Shown: positions 52,417 through 62,655, numbered from the stretch's first letter. The stretch is 64,000 nt of DNA from Brucella anthropi ATCC 49188 (GCF_000017405.1 NC_009668.1:186001-250000); one strand, 5' to 3'. A program made the numbers and translations. Notes: a model not told the origin generated them from the sequence alone.

Positions 52417-52784
52417 TTGGCTTTCGAATTATTCAGGCAGGCAAGGCAGCGGATTATAGCCGCTTCCTTGCGATTAACAATTGGTCGGTTGAGTTCTTTG
52501 AACTGCTGCAACATATAGGGTGCACGAAAACCAAACCGATTTCAAGTTTGTTTCAGTTTTCGCTTTGTGATGTTTGGGAAGCTAAGGCTCCAGACCGACA
52601 ATCAACAATGAAACAGAATGGTAAGATATTGAAATATCACTGTTTCATGGTTGGTGTTGGATGAAGTGAAGCATGGTGCAGAATCTGCGGCTTGACAGAA
52701 ATGCGGTCCTCTGCAACCTTTTCGCCATCCAAACCGTTTTCGATTTTATCAAACCGCTTACAGAATGGATGGGAGGAGGGAACA
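52417..52784. other. 368-base thuR-thuE control region
   Basis: Holds the nested dyad at 52608-52648, a TTGACA at 52692-52697 without a good -10 box, and two AAACCG half-sites (52727-52732, 52751-52756) of the LacI-operator type. No gene seen. Confidence 0.55.
52608..52648. promoter_or_regulatory. Nested dyad upstream of thuE
   Basis: ATGAAACAG and CTGTTTCAT form perfect nine-base arms around an inner GATATT-GA-AATATC palindrome. It could be a double operator or an RNA hairpin. Confidence 0.55.
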
Positions 52785-54050
52785 ATGAAGGCTTTTCAGG
52801 GTGTGCTCGCGGCCTGCGTGGCATTTGGTATGGCGACAGTGAGCGCTCATGCGGTGGAGATTTCCATCGCAGCCAATTCAACGGGCAATAACATCAAGTT
52901 TCTGCAGGAGCAGATCGTCAAGTTCGAGAAGGATACCGGCAACAAGGTCAACATCGTCTCGATGCCATCATCAAGCAGCGAGCAGTTCAGCCAGTATCGT
53001 CTGTGGCTTGCAGCCGGTAACGCCGATATCGACGTTTACCAGACGGATGTAGTCTGGGCGCCGCAGCTGTCCGAACAGTTTGTTGATCTGACGGAAGCCA
53101 CCAAGGATGTCACGGGCGCGCATTTCCCGTCCATTATCGCGTCGCAGACCGTGAATGGAAAGCTGGTTGCGTTGCCATTCTATACTGACGCTCCGGCACT
53201 TTTCTATCGCAAGGATCTCCTCGAAAAATACAACAAGCAGGTTCCCAAGACCTGGGACGAGATGACGGCGACCGCCAAGGAAATCATGGACAAGGAGCGG
53301 GCCGAGGGAAAGTCCGATCTCTGGGGCTTCGTGTTTCAGGGCAATGCCTATGAGGGCCTGACCTGTAATGCGCTCGAATGGGTAAAGTCGTCGGGTGGCG
53401 GCCAGATCGTCGAAGCCGACGGCACGATTTCCATCAACAATGAAAAGGCTGCGGCAGCGATCGATCGCGCCAAGGGCTGGATCGGTTCGATATCGCCGCA
53501 GGGCGCACTCGCCTATCAGGAAGAGGAATCGCGCGGCGTCTGGCAGACCGGCAATGCCGTCTTCATGCGCAACTGGCCTTATGCCTATGCGCTTGGCAAC
53601 AGTGCCGATAGCGGCGTGAAAGGCAAGTTCGACGTTGCGCCATTGCCTGCCGGTGCGGAGGGTGACGCGCCATCCTCGACGCTTGGCGGCTGGAATCTTG
53701 CCGTTTCCAAATATTCCACCAAGCAGGATGCTGCCATCGCGCTGGTGAAATATCTGGCTTCGCCGGAAGTGCAGAAGGTGCAGGCGGTCCAGATTTCGCG
53801 CCTGCCAACCATTGAAGCGCTTTACGACGACAAGGATATCATTGCAGCGCAGCCATTCATGGCCAACTGGAAGCCGATCTTCCAGAATGCAGTGCCGCGC
53901 CCGTCGGCTGCGACAAAGGTGAAATACAACGAAGTGTCGTCGAAATTCTGGACTGCCGTGCACAAGACGCTCTCGGGCAACGGTACGGCTGCGGAGAATC
54001 TCGAAATGCTTGAGGTCGAGCTGACTGAGCTGGAAGGCTCCGGCTGGTAG
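52785..54050 (+). CDS. thuE: Trehalose ABC transporter periplasmic binding protein
   Basis: 421 residues of the family 1 (MalE-like) solute-binding proteins. Signal peptide of about 24 residues ends SAHAVE. The mature part matches trehalose/maltose-type binders (ADIDVYQTDVVWAPQL, PFYTDAPALFYRKDLL, LGGWNLAVSKYS). GGGAGGAGG precedes the ATG. First gene of the thuEFGKAB operon. Confidence 0.93.
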   Translation: MKAFQGVLAACVAFGMATVSAHAVEISIAANSTGNNIKFLQEQIVKFEKDTGNKVNIVSMPSSSSEQFSQYRLWLAAGNADIDVYQTDVVWAPQLSEQFVDLTEATKDVTGAHFPSIIASQTVNGKLVALPFYTDAPALFYRKDLLEKYNKQVPKTWDEMTATAKEIMDKERAEGKSDLWGFVFQGNAYEGLTCNALEWVKSSGGGQIVEADGTISINNEKAAAAIDRAKGWIGSISPQGALAYQEEESRGVWQTGNAVFMRNWPYAYALGNSADSGVKGKFDVAPLPAGAEGDAPSSTLGGWNLAVSKYSTKQDAAIALVKYLASPEVQKVQAVQISRLPTIEALYDDKDIIAAQPFMANWKPIFQNAVPRPSAATKVKYNEVSSKFWTAVHKTLSGNGTAAENLEMLEVELTELEGSGW

Positions 54051-54145
54051 GGACCGATCAAGCCGCGTCCGGGTTGTCCTCCCAAGCCCCCGAAAAGGGC
54101 AGCCCGGACGCTCCAGTTTCTCTGAGCAGGACCAAGAGTGGGATC

Positions 54146-55129
54146 ATGACGGAGACTTCTCTCGATATGTCAGGGAGCTCGGCCACAAAAAGCCGGGTTC
54201 ACTCCGATCTGCGCGCGCAGCGTATCCGGTCGGCATGGGTGTTTCTCGCACCAACACTGATCGTGCTGGCGCTGGTGGCGGGCTGGCCGCTGCTGCGGAC
54301 CATCTATTTCAGTTTCACCAATGCATCGCTGACGAGCCTCGGTACGGCGGAATTCGTTGGCTTTAACAATTATCTGTCCTGGGTGACGCTCAAGAGCGGG
54401 CGTACCGTCTATCGCGGTCTTCTGGCTGATCCCGCTTGGTGGGGTGCGGTCTGGAACACGATCCGGTTCACTATTCTGTCGGTCAGCCTTGAAACGATTT
54501 TTGGATTGATCGTCGCTCTGGTGCTGAACGCGAATTTCCGGGGGCGTGGGCTCGTGCGCGCCGCAATCCTGATCCCGTGGGCAATCCCGACGATTGTTTC
54601 AGCCAAGATGTGGGGCTGGATGCTCAACGACCAGTTCGGCATCCTCAATCATATCCTGCTCAATCTGGGCCTCATCAGCCAGAAGATCGCCTGGACGGCC
54701 AATCCCGACACCGCGATGATTGCGATCCTGATTGTCGATGTCTGGAAGACGACGCCCTTCATGGCGCTGCTTATTCTGGCCGGTCTGCAAATGGTGCCAT
54801 CCGACATTTACGAAGCGGCCAAGATCGATGGCGTGCATCCGGTCAAGGTGTTCTGGCGTGTGACGCTGCCGTTGATCCGTCCAGCGCTGATGGTGGCGAT
54901 CATCTTCCGTATGCTGGATGCCTTGCGCATCTTCGACCTGATCTATGTGCTGACGCCGAATAATGCGCAGACCAAGACCATGTCGGTTTTCGCCCGCGAA
55001 AATCTCTTCGATTTCGACAAATTCGCCTATGGTGCGGCGGCATCGACGATGCTGTTCCTCATCATTGCGGCGATCACCGTGCTCTACATGTTCTTCGGAC
55101 GCGTCAATGTCGGCAGCAGGGGGGAATAG
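54146..55129 (+). CDS. thuF: Trehalose ABC transporter permease
   Basis: 327-residue MalF-type permease with six predicted transmembrane helices and the EAA loop (YEAAKIDGVHPVKVFWRVTLPLI). The ATG at 54146 is the best start, though its ribosome site is only fair. One base separates its stop from thuG. Confidence 0.92.
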   Translation: MTETSLDMSGSSATKSRVHSDLRAQRIRSAWVFLAPTLIVLALVAGWPLLRTIYFSFTNASLTSLGTAEFVGFNNYLSWVTLKSGRTVYRGLLADPAWWGAVWNTIRFTILSVSLETIFGLIVALVLNANFRGRGLVRAAILIPWAIPTIVSAKMWGWMLNDQFGILNHILLNLGLISQKIAWTANPDTAMIAILIVDVWKTTPFMALLILAGLQMVPSDIYEAAKIDGVHPVKVFWRVTLPLIRPALMVAIIFRMLDALRIFDLIYVLTPNNAQTKTMSVFARENLFDFDKFAYGAAASTMLFLIIAAITVLYMFFGRVNVGSRGE

Positions 55130-55130
55130 C

Positions 55131-55958
55131 ATGATGCACTATGTGAAAACCCTCAGCTTCTATCTGCTGGTGGCGCTCATCATTTTGATCGCGGTGTTCC
55201 CGTTCTATTATGCGATCATCACCAGTCTCAAATCCGGGACGGCACTGTTTCAGGTCGATTACTGGCCAAGCAGTTTCTCGCTCGACAATTATGCCGGTGT
55301 TCTCACGCAGGGCAGCTTCCTACGCAGTCTTGGCAATTCATTGCTGGTGGCGACCGTTGTCGTGGCAATCTCGCTGTTGCTGGCGGTGACGGCTGCCTAT
55401 GCGCTGGCGCGTGTGAGTTTTCGCGGGCGGGGCTTGTTGCTTCTCACCATTCTTTCGGTGTCCATGTTTCCGCAGATCGCCGTTCTGGCGGGTCTGTTCG
55501 AGCTGATCCGTTTTCTCGGTATCTTCAACACGCCGCTGGCGCTGATCTTCTCCTATATGATCTTCACGCTGCCGTTTACGGTCTGGGTCCTCACCACCTT
55601 CATGCGTGACCTGCCAATCGAGATTGAGGAAGCGGCCATCGTGGATGGCGCATCGCCATGGGTGATTATCACGCGTGTTTTCATGCCACTGATGTGGCCG
55701 GCGCTGGTGACAACCGGATTGCTCGCTTTCATCTCGGCATGGAACGAGTTCCTGTTCGCGCTCACCTTCACCTCTTCGGGCAGCCAGCGCACCGTGCCTG
55801 TGGCTATCGCGCTTCTGTCCGGCAGCAGTCAGTTTGAAATCCCCTGGGGCAACATCATGGCGGCTTCCGTCATCGTGACGGTTCCCCTCGTCATCCTCGT
55901 GCTCATCTTCCAGCGGCGGATCGTGTCCGGTCTGACGGCAGGCGGCGTAAAGGGTTAG
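55131..55958 (+). CDS. thuG: Trehalose ABC transporter permease
   Basis: 275-residue MalG-type permease, six transmembrane helices, EAA loop ([27 protein letters not shown]). The start follows GGGGGAA. It partners ThuF in the membrane. Confidence 0.93.
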   Translation: MMHYVKTLSFYLLVALIILIAVFPFYYAIITSLKSGTALFQVDYWPSSFSLDNYAGVLTQGSFLRSLGNSLLVATVVVAISLLLAVTAAYALARVSFRGRGLLLLTILSVSMFPQIAVLAGLFELIRFLGIFNTPLALIFSYMIFTLPFTVWVLTTFMRDLPIEIEEAAIVDGASPWVIITRVFMPLMWPALVTTGLLAFISAWNEFLFALTFTSSGSQRTVPVAIALLSGSSQFEIPWGNIMAASVIVTVPLVILVLIFQRRIVSGLTAGGVKG

Positions 55959-55966
55959 GTACAACC

Positions 55967-56968
55967 ATGGCAGAACTTCAGTTGCGCGATGTGCGCAAGT
56001 CTTTCGGTAACTTCGAGGTCATCAAGGGCGTGGATATGGATATCCGACCCGGTGAGTTCATGGTCTTCGTCGGTCCATCCGGTTGCGGAAAGTCCACGCT
56101 GTTGCGCCTCATTGCAGGCTTGGAGGAAATCTCATCAGGCGATCTGTCCATCGACGGAACGGTGGTCAACAGCTTCGCACCTTCGAAGCGCGGCATCGCT
56201 ATGGTGTTCCAGTCCTATGCGCTTTATCCGCATATGACCGTCTACGAGAACATGGCCTTCGGCATGCAGCTCGCGGGCAAGAGCAAGGATGAATGCAAGA
56301 GCCGCATTCACAAGGCTGCGGAGATGTTGCAGCTGACGCCTTATCTCGAGCGCCTGCCACGCCAGCTTTCCGGTGGGCAGCGGCAGCGTGTCGCGATTGG
56401 TCGTGCCATCGTGCGCGATCCGAAAGTGTTCCTCTTTGATGAACCCTTGTCCAACCTCGATGCGGCACTACGTGTGGCTACAAGGCTTGAGATCGCCAGG
56501 CTCCACCAGAGCATGGAAGACACCACCATGATCTATGTGACGCACGATCAGGTGGAGGCGATGACGCTGGCCGACCGCATCTGTGTGCTGCGCGACGGAC
56601 GCGTGGAGCAGATCGGAACGCCGCTCGAGCTTTACGAAAAGCCAAATTCGCTTTTCGTCGCCGGGTTCATCGGATCACCGAAGATGAATTTCCTGACCGG
56701 CAGATATAGTGAGCCTTTTGGCGCGCATACGGTGGGTTTGCGTCCCGAACATCTCGCTATCGTACACGAAAATGGTCACTGGACCGGTCAGGTAATCCAT
56801 ACCGAAATTCTCGGGTCCGACACCTATGTCTATATCGATCTCGGCCTGGAGGAACCGCTGGTGGTCCGCGAAAGCGGCGTGGCGGCGCGTAAATCAGGTG
56901 AGACGCTTTCGGTTTCCCCGATGGGTGAAAACATTCATCGTTTCGATGAAAAGGGCCGCGCCGTCTGA
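55967..56968 (+). CDS. thuK: Trehalose ABC transporter ATPase
   Basis: 333-residue MalK/UgpC-type ATPase: Walker [25 protein letters not shown], Walker [14 protein letters not shown]-loop YVTHDQVEA, and a TOBE regulatory domain from about residue 240. It energises ThuEFG. Confidence 0.94.
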   Translation: MAELQLRDVRKSFGNFEVIKGVDMDIRPGEFMVFVGPSGCGKSTLLRLIAGLEEISSGDLSIDGTVVNSFAPSKRGIAMVFQSYALYPHMTVYENMAFGMQLAGKSKDECKSRIHKAAEMLQLTPYLERLPRQLSGGQRQRVAIGRAIVRDPKVFLFDEPLSNLDAALRVATRLEIARLHQSMEDTTMIYVTHDQVEAMTLADRICVLRDGRVEQIGTPLELYEKPNSLFVAGFIGSPKMNFLTGRYSEPFGAHTVGLRPEHLAIVHENGHWTGQVIHTEILGSDTYVYIDLGLEEPLVVRESGVAARKSGETLSVSPMGENIHRFDEKGRAV

Positions 56969-57037
56969 CGCTGACCTCCCAAGCATAATGACACATGAGA
57001 CAAATGGGCTGTGATGCCCGCAGCAAGGAGAATACTC

Positions 57038-57823
57038 GTGCCTATTCGTACCATCGTCTGGGGTGAAAACATTCACGAGCAGATCAATGAAACAGTGCGT
57101 TTGGTTTATCCGGACGGCATGCACAACACTATCGCCAGGGCGCTGAGCGAGGATAGCGCCATCGAAGCGACGACTGCCACCTTGCAGGAACCGGAGCACG
57201 GCTTGACTGAAGAGCGTCTCGCCAAGACCGACGTGCTGGTCTGGTGGGGCCACAAGGATCATGGTGGCGTCAGTGACGAGGTTGTGGAACGCGTGGCCAA
57301 ACGCGTCTTCGAAGGGATGGGGCTTATCGTGCTCCATTCCGGACATTTCTCCAAAATCTTCAAGCGTCTGATGGGAACGCCCTGTGCGCTCAAATGGCGT
57401 GAAGCGGGCGAGCGCGAGCGGCTCTGGGTAGTCAATCGCGGCCATCCGATCACACAGGGGTTGGACGAGAATTTCGTGCTTGAGAACGAGGAAATGTACG
57501 GTGAACAGTTTTCCGTGCCGGAACCGCTCGAAACCGTGTTCATCTCGTGGTTCGCGGGCGGTGAAGTCTTCCGCTCGGGCATGACATGGCGGCGCGGTGC
57601 GGGCAATGTGTTCTACTTCCGCCCCGGTCATGAAACCTACCCAACCTATCATGATGCGAATGTGCAGACAGTTCTGCGCAACTCGGTCAAATGGGCCTAC
57701 AATCCGCAACCGGCATGGACGGGCATTCACACCGCGCCGAATGTTCCCGTCGACAAGGCGCCAGAGCCGATTGTCGAGCGTGGGCCTAAACTGCACAAGC
57801 CGGGCGAAGCCGGTTATCGTTGA
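57038..57823 (+). CDS. thuA: Trehalose utilisation protein ThuA
   Basis: 261 residues of the ThuA family (glutamine-amidotransferase-like fold), with [31 protein letters not shown] and the [14 protein letters not shown] block. In S. meliloti ThuA and ThuB act together in conversion of trehalose through a 3-keto derivative. The start is the GTG at 57038, seven bases after AAGGAG; the frame from 57011 is not favoured. It overlaps the thuB region. Confidence 0.93.
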   Translation: MPIRTIVWGENIHEQINETVRLVYPDGMHNTIARALSEDSAIEATTATLQEPEHGLTEERLAKTDVLVWWGHKDHGGVSDEVVERVAKRVFEGMGLIVLHSGHFSKIFKRLMGTPCALKWREAGERERLWVVNRGHPITQGLDENFVLENEEMYGEQFSVPEPLETVFISWFAGGEVFRSGMTWRRGAGNVFYFRPGHETYPTYHDANVQTVLRNSVKWAYNPQPAWTGIHTAPNVPVDKAPEPIVERGPKLHKPGEAGYR

Positions 57824-57831
57824 GGTGCATG

Positions 57832-58878
57832 ATGCGTCTTCTTATTCTGGGAACAGGCGGCATGGCGAAGAACCATGCCGAAGCCTTCAAGGCCATCGAG
57901 GGCGTCGAGGTGGTTGCTGCATGTGACGTTTCGGCGGAGCGTGTCGATGCCTTCTCCGAAAATCACGACATCCACAACCGCTTCACGCGGCTTGAGGATG
58001 CGCTGGAATGGGGCCGCTTCGATGCGGTTGCCAATGTGACGCCGGATGCCATCCACCATCCGACCACGCTTGCGCTGGTGGGCGCGGGAAAGCATGTCTT
58101 CTGCGAAAAGCCGCTTGCAGAAAGCTACGAAAAAGCCGCTGAAATGGCGGATGCGGCAGAGCAGACCAATGTCATCAACATGGTCAACCTGACCTATCGC
58201 AATGTCGCGCCCCTGCAAAAGGCGCGCGAAATGGTGATGGCGGGTGAGATCGGCCAGGTGCGCCATTTCGAGGCGTCCTATCTGCAAAGCTGGTTAGTCT
58301 CGAAGACATGGGGCGACTGGAAAACTGAAAGCAAATGGCTCTGGCGCCTTTCGACCAAGCATGGTTCGAACGGTGTTCTGGGCGATGTCGGCATCCATAT
58401 TCTCGACTTTGCCAGCTATGCTATCGGCAGCGATGTGGAGCGGGCCTCGGCACGTCTCAAGACATTTGAAAAGGCGGATAACAACCATATCGGTGAGTAT
58501 GTGCTCGATGCGAATGACAGCTTCGTCATGATGGCGGAATACGCCAATGGCGCGCTGGGTGTCATTCACGCCAGCCGTTGGGCAACGGGGCACCTGAACG
58601 AGCTGCGGCTGCGGATCCATGGCGACAAGGGTGCGCTGGAAATCCTCCACGCACCGACAGGCTCAAGCCTGCGTGGTTCCATCGGCGAGGACATTGAAAC
58701 GCCAGTCTGGCGGGACATCGATGCGGGAACGGTAGAGACGAACTACCAGCGTTTTGCGCGTGCTGTGGCCGATGGTACGGAACTGGAACCGAGTTTCCGT
58801 CACGCCGCCAATCTGCAACGGGTTCTCGATCATGCGATGACAGTGGATCGACCGTTGCCTGAAGTCGTGAGTGGATAA
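57832..58878 (+). CDS. thuB: Trehalose oxidoreductase ThuB (Gfo/Idh/MocA family)
   Basis: 348-residue NAD(P)-dependent sugar oxidoreductase with N-terminal Rossmann GTGGMAKNH, CEKPLAESYE and a C-terminal alpha/beta domain. It oxidises the 3-position of trehalose-type disaccharides together with ThuA. GAGGTG is six bases before the ATG at 57832; an ATG one codon earlier is possible. Last gene of the thu operon. Confidence 0.93.
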   Translation: MRLLILGTGGMAKNHAEAFKAIEGVEVVAACDVSAERVDAFSENHDIHNRFTRLEDALEWGRFDAVANVTPDAIHHPTTLALVGAGKHVFCEKPLAESYEKAAEMADAAEQTNVINMVNLTYRNVAPLQKAREMVMAGEIGQVRHFEASYLQSWLVSKTWGDWKTESKWLWRLSTKHGSNGVLGDVGIHILDFASYAIGSDVERASARLKTFEKADNNHIGEYVLDANDSFVMMAEYANGALGVIHASRWATGHLNELRLRIHGDKGALEILHAPTGSSLRGSIGEDIETPVWRDIDAGTVETNYQRFARAVADGTELEPSFRHAANLQRVLDHAMTVDRPLPEVVSG

Positions 58879-58886
58879 AAACCAGA

Positions 58887-58913
58887 AGCCCTCCCGGTGG
58901 GACCGGGAGGGCT
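58887..58913. terminator. Strong hairpin between thuB and the convergent permease gene
   Basis: AGCCCTCCCGGT-GGG-ACCGGGAGGGCT, 12 perfect pairs. On the minus strand it is followed by TCTGGTTTTT, giving a good terminator for the permease gene; the plus-strand tail is weaker. Confidence 0.85.
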
Positions 58914-58918
58914 ATCGG

Positions 58919-60280
58919 TCAGTTGTCTTTGGTAAAAGTGTTGTCTACTTCACCACGGAAGAAGTCACGGCCATATATCAAAAGGCAGAGGACGACACCG
59001 GTCGCAAAAGCCCAGGCTGCACCGCGAGTGGCAAGAACCGCGCCGACCACGCCGGCAATGCCAAGATCGCGTTGGGAACGTGCTTCGAGAATGCCGACGC
59101 GAACCGAAACATATCCCTGAATAAGCAAGGTGAGGGCGAGTGCGACGCCAAGGATCGGCTGCACCAGAGTGACGATCGGCATCAGAAACAAGCCGGTATT
59201 GGTGCCCCAGCGAAATGAGCCTGCGCCACCAAAGATCGAATGCATGGCCTTCTTTCCTTGCGAAAAACGCTCGGTGATGACGACGTGCATAGCCGACCAG
59301 AGCGGGCCGCACATGCATACATCCGGTCCGAGAACACTCATTGCAGCATTGCGTCCGCCAAAGATGAGATGCGCCCGGTCGGGGTTGTAGTCCACTTTTT
59401 CATCAGGACGCGCTTCATCGGCTTCCTTCAGAATGGCGCGGCTTTGCAGGACATCGCCGAACACGACGATATAGGCCGCAAGCATTGTCGGGATTGCGCT
59501 GAGGAACATCGAAAGCGGCGGCAAGCCGAGGCCGAAAACCGTATATTCGCGCCATAGCGTGGTGAAATCCGGACTTGTGATCGACCATTCAAGCTTTGGC
59601 CACTGTGCTTCACCGAAGAGGGGAGCGATAACGACAGCGAGCAGAATAATCGGGAACACACCAAGCTTTCCGACAATGGCAAGCACCGGATTACTGTTCT
59701 TGATACGCGCAAAATGGCGGGAGAAGATGACGTAGAAGCCGAGGCCAACAGCAATGGTGATCGTGAACGGGAACGTATCGAAACGTCCGCCCAGCTGGAA
59801 AACCGATATCACGGCGGCAAATCCCGCGCCGACAATGATACCTGCCTTGATGGCGGCGGGAATAAGCTGCACCACCCGATGCGCCATGCCCGTCGCGCCG
59901 ATAAAGATCGAGAATATGCCGAGCATCATCTGGAATGCGACCAGAGCGTGAACGCGTTCGGGACCTTCGGGGAACGTAGAGCAATAGGCCATCAGAAGCG
60001 GGATGGCAGGCGTGATCCAGCCCGGAACGACGGGATCGCCCAGAAGATGATGCGCAAGATAGAACAAGCCGTTCAGCACGACCACAGCAAGGGCGACCTC
60101 GAAAGGCATCCCAAGAAGTTCAGTCATGAGCGGGATGGCCGACAGATCCACTGCGCACATCAGCAGCCCTTGAAAATAATCGGGCCATTCGAATTTGTAG
60201 TGAACGAAAGGCAGACGAATTTTGAATGGTCCGGCAGGCCAATAGGGCTGCTCCTGACCGTCGATACGTTCAGTGCTCAA
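58919..60280 (-). CDS. SLC23-like (DUF3360-type) membrane permease
   Basis: About 453 residues with 12-14 hydrophobic segments, resembling the nucleobase/anion (SLC23/SulP-fold) permeases, probably the DUF3360 group. Characteristic parts are EWPDYFQGLLMCAVDLSAIPLM, VPGWITPAIPLLMA and LSAIPTMLAAYIVVFGDVLQ. The TTG at 60280 has GGAG six bases upstream; a GTG six codons earlier lacks a site. It follows the Fe-alcohol dehydrogenase, suggesting import of a substrate for it. The substrate is unknown. Confidence 0.75.
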   Translation of the reverse strand: MSTERIDGQEQPYWPAGPFKIRLPFVHYKFEWPDYFQGLLMCAVDLSAIPLMTELLGMPFEVALAVVVLNGLFYLAHHLLGDPVVPGWITPAIPLLMAYCSTFPEGPERVHALVAFQMMLGIFSIFIGATGMAHRVVQLIPAAIKAGIIVGAGFAAVISVFQLGGRFDTFPFTITIAVGLGFYVIFSRHFARIKNSNPVLAIVGKLGVFPIILLAVVIAPLFGEAQWPKLEWSITSPDFTTLWREYTVFGLGLPPLSMFLSAIPTMLAAYIVVFGDVLQSRAILKEADEARPDEKVDYNPDRAHLIFGGRNAAMSVLGPDVCMCGPLWSAMHVVITERFSQGKKAMHSIFGGAGSFRWGTNTGLFLMPIVTLVQPILGVALALTLLIQGYVSVRVGILEARSQRDLGIAGVVGAVLATRGAAWAFATGVVLCLLIYGRDFFRGEVDNTFTKDN

Positions 60281-60370
60281 TTTATTCTCCAAAGACACAG
60301 AGACAAGCTGCGGAGAAGCAGCTGTCAGCTCGCTTCTCCGGTGTCCGGTCCGTCAGGTCGTTATGTTTGA

Positions 60371-61540
60371 TCAGAAAGCTTCGCGATAAAGCGCCAGAGC
60401 GTCGGCCTCGGTCACATCGACCGGGTTGTTACCCAGAAGCCGTGTTTGCAGCATCGCGTCGCGCGCGAGCATTTCGAGGCTTTCTTCCGTCACGCCAACA
60501 TCACGCAGGCGGCGCGGTGCGCCGGACTTGTTCATCAACTCTTCCATATAGGTGACGAATGCTGCAGAACGCTCTTCCGTCGTGCCTTCGGATTTCTCCA
60601 GCAGCAGATCGCCAAGCTCTGCATAGAGCTTGGCCGCGCCCGCCATGTTGTAACGCAGCACAGGCCCCAGCATCAGCGCATTGGAAAGACCATGCGGTAC
60701 ATGGTAGTGGCCGCCAAGCGGATAAGCCAACGCGTGAACAGCGCCGACGGGCGAGTTGGAGAAAGCCTGACCGGCATAATTCGCGCCGAGTAGCATGGCC
60801 TCACGGGCATGACGATCATTGCCGTTTTCGCAAGCGGCGATCAGATTGGCCGAAAGAAGCTTCAGCGCTTCGCGTGCAAATGCGTCGGACAGCGGGTTCT
60901 TCTTGATCCGGCTTGTGTAGGCCTCGATTGCGTGGACCATGGCGTCGATGCCGGTTGCGGCTGTATGCAGGGCAGGCAGGCCACAGGTCAGTTCTGCATC
61001 GAGAATAACGAAATCGGCGTAGAGCTGACGGGCAACGACGCCCATCTTCGTGGTTTCACCGGTCGTCAGAATGGTGATGTTCGTGACTTCAGATCCGGTT
61101 CCAGCTGTGGTCGGGATCTGGATCAGCGGAAGACGGCTGCCCTGCACCTTGCCGATACCATACAGTTCGGAAAGTTCCTGTTCGGAGACAAGCAGCACTG
61201 CTGCGAGCTTGGCGATATCCATGGACGAACCGCCGCCCAAACCGAGCACGATGTCGCAACCAGCGGTCTTTGCTTGCTCGACGCAGGCAAACAGCACGGA
61301 TTCCGGCGGATCGGCCACCACGTCATCGAAAACGCTGATACCGAAACCAGCTTTCTCCAAAGAAGCCAGTGCATGGTCGAGAACGCCTGCCTTGTGCAGG
61401 CCTTTGTCCGTCACGATCAGAATATTGCGTTCGGAAAACCGTTCGCCGAGGATTTCGCCGAGGCGCTTCGCAGCGCTCCATTCGACGAGCATCGAACCGA
61501 CGGTGTCGAACGAAAATGGCTTGATCTCTGTTGTCATCAT
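60371..61540 (-). CDS. Iron-containing alcohol dehydrogenase
   Basis: 389-residue group III alcohol dehydrogenase. GGGSSMDIAKLAA binds NAD(P); the iron ligands are the Asp and His in GIDAMVHAIEAY and the two His in HALAYPLGGHYHVPHG. TTAGTGSEVTNITIL is the family's threonine-rich signature. Two ATG codons (61540, 61537) follow AAGGGTGGA. First gene of a two-gene operon with the permease; 72 bases separate them. Confidence 0.92.
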   Translation of the reverse strand: MMTTEIKPFSFDTVGSMLVEWSAAKRLGEILGERFSERNILIVTDKGLHKAGVLDHALASLEKAGFGISVFDDVVADPPESVLFACVEQAKTAGCDIVLGLGGGSSMDIAKLAAVLLVSEQELSELYGIGKVQGSRLPLIQIPTTAGTGSEVTNITILTTGETTKMGVVARQLYADFVILDAELTCGLPALHTAATGIDAMVHAIEAYTSRIKKNPLSDAFAREALKLLSANLIAACENGNDRHAREAMLLGANYAGQAFSNSPVGAVHALAYPLGGHYHVPHGLSNALMLGPVLRYNMAGAAKLYAELGDLLLEKSEGTTEERSAAFVTYMEELMNKSGAPRRLRDVGVTEESLEMLARDAMLQTRLLGNNPVDVTEADALALYREAF

Positions 61541-61712
61541 TCCACCCTTATCACATTCACCAGCGCCGAGGTCTCTCATTTCCTCACCGGCACACAACGC
61601 TGGGCTTATCCCGGACCTGCTTCTGTCTTGGGAAGGAAGCGTATCCGTAATTCTCCGATGCAGCCGATGCACCGGTGGCTTTGAAAGAAGGCCTTGGGAG
61701 AAACCTTCGATT

Positions 61713-61728
61713 GTTCAATATATTGAAC
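61713..61728 (-). promoter_or_regulatory. Palindromic operator upstream of the Fe-ADH operon
   Basis: GTTCAATATATTGAAC is perfectly palindromic, and an extra TGTTCAA half-site follows at 61731-61737. The regulator is not encoded nearby. Confidence 0.55.
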
Positions 61729-62115
61729 GATGTTCAAAACCTAAAGATCGATACAGGATGGAAAGGCAGACTGTCAATTTCTCCCTTCGGCTAAGACGCT
61801 GAAATTAAGCCCTAAAAGCTGACAAGCGAAACATGCCTGAACATAAGTGGTTGAAAATGTTTACCAGTTCTTCGACGCCAGCCACACAACTTTGTGAATG
61901 TTTTATTTAATGCAGCTTGCCGGGCACTGCCTGACGCTACAGCGCGCCATGGAAAAGTACGTTCGCGTCTCCGCCGGATGCAGGATGGACGGAGAACCTC
62001 CTGCGCGGAGATCCATGACGATGCCGCAACCGCTTCGGTGGGGCCGTGCTGAACACTTCCGCACATTTTATCAAATGAGGATTCTAAAAAGTGACGAAAC
62101 AAGCAGGATTTGCAC

Positions 62116-62146
62116 TTGACCTCAACCAAGGTTGAGGAACTAGAGA
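62116..62146 (+). promoter_or_regulatory. SoxR-type promoter
   Basis: TTGACC (62116-62121) and TAGAGA (62141-62146) are 19 bases apart, the overlong spacing used by MerR-family activators. The spacer region carries the perfect dyad CCTCAACC-AA-GGTTGAGG (62120-62137), which matches known SoxR boxes. The first gene downstream is the cytochrome c gene. Confidence 0.9.
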
Positions 62147-62175
62147 AGCATGGCCGATCATCTGGAGTATCGCCC

Positions 62176-62568
62176 ATGCGCTTGTCGCTTCTTCTTGTTC
62201 CCCTGGCATTTCCCGCTGCGCTCTTCGTCTCAACAGCTGCCTTTGGCGCGGAGGATGACGCTAGTGCGGGAGAAAAACTCTTCAAGCGGTGCTCCGTCTG
62301 CCACACAGCCGAGGCTGACAAGAGCAAGCGTGGGCCGTCATTGAACGGTGTCGTGGGCCGAACAGCCGCATCCTATCCCGGCTACCCCTATTCGGACGCG
62401 ATGCGCAAGGCCGCCGCCGAGGGGCTTGTCTGGAATGAGGATGAACTGAAGAGCTTTCTCAGGAAACCGCAGGCCAGGGTCAAAGGCACCTGGATGGTTT
62501 TTGCCGGACTGACCAAGGAAAAAGACCTCGAAAACATGATTGCCTATCTGAAACAGCATTCCGAGTAG
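62176..62568 (+). CDS. Small c-type cytochrome (cytochrome c2/class I)
   Basis: 130-residue exported monohaem cytochrome. Signal peptide ends AAFGA near residue 25; haem motif CSVCH at residues 39-43; distal ligand Met107 in GTWMVFAG. The ATG at 62176 has GGAG nine bases upstream. A class I cytochrome c accepts electrons in the periplasm. The promoter indicates induction by redox-cycling agents through SoxR. Confidence 0.92.
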   Translation: MRLSLLLVPLAFPAALFVSTAAFGAEDDASAGEKLFKRCSVCHTAEADKSKRGPSLNGVVGRTAASYPGYPYSDAMRKAAAEGLVWNEDELKSFLRKPQARVKGTWMVFAGLTKEKDLENMIAYLKQHSE

Positions 62569-62619
62569 TGCTCGTTTCAGTTCGATGTGGCCGAGCGGGT
62601 ATCCCGCCGCAAGGCCATA

Positions 62620-62655
62620 GCCGGTCGGAAACGCTGCGGGGTGTTTCCGACCGGC
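62620..62655. other. 13-bp hairpin between cytochrome c and flavin reductase genes
   Basis: GCCGGTCGGAAAC pairs perfectly with GTTTCCGACCGGC over a 10-base loop, without T-run. It may limit read-through from the SoxR promoter or stabilise RNA. Confidence 0.65.

Larger units (their letters stand above)
61541..62175. other. 635-base divergent region, Fe-ADH operon and cytochrome c
   Basis: Contains a 16-bp palindrome (61713-61728) on the Fe-ADH side and a SoxR promoter (62116-62146) on the cytochrome side. Between them (61740-62110) I find no supported gene. Confidence 0.55.

Noticed and set aside
52692..52697. TTGACA as thuE -35 box
   Set aside because: No acceptable -10 box at 16-18 bases; kept only as a note in the control region.
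61898..62119. 73-codon plus-strand ORF before the cytochrome gene
   Set aside because: No ribosome site, unusual composition, and it runs into the SoxR promoter.
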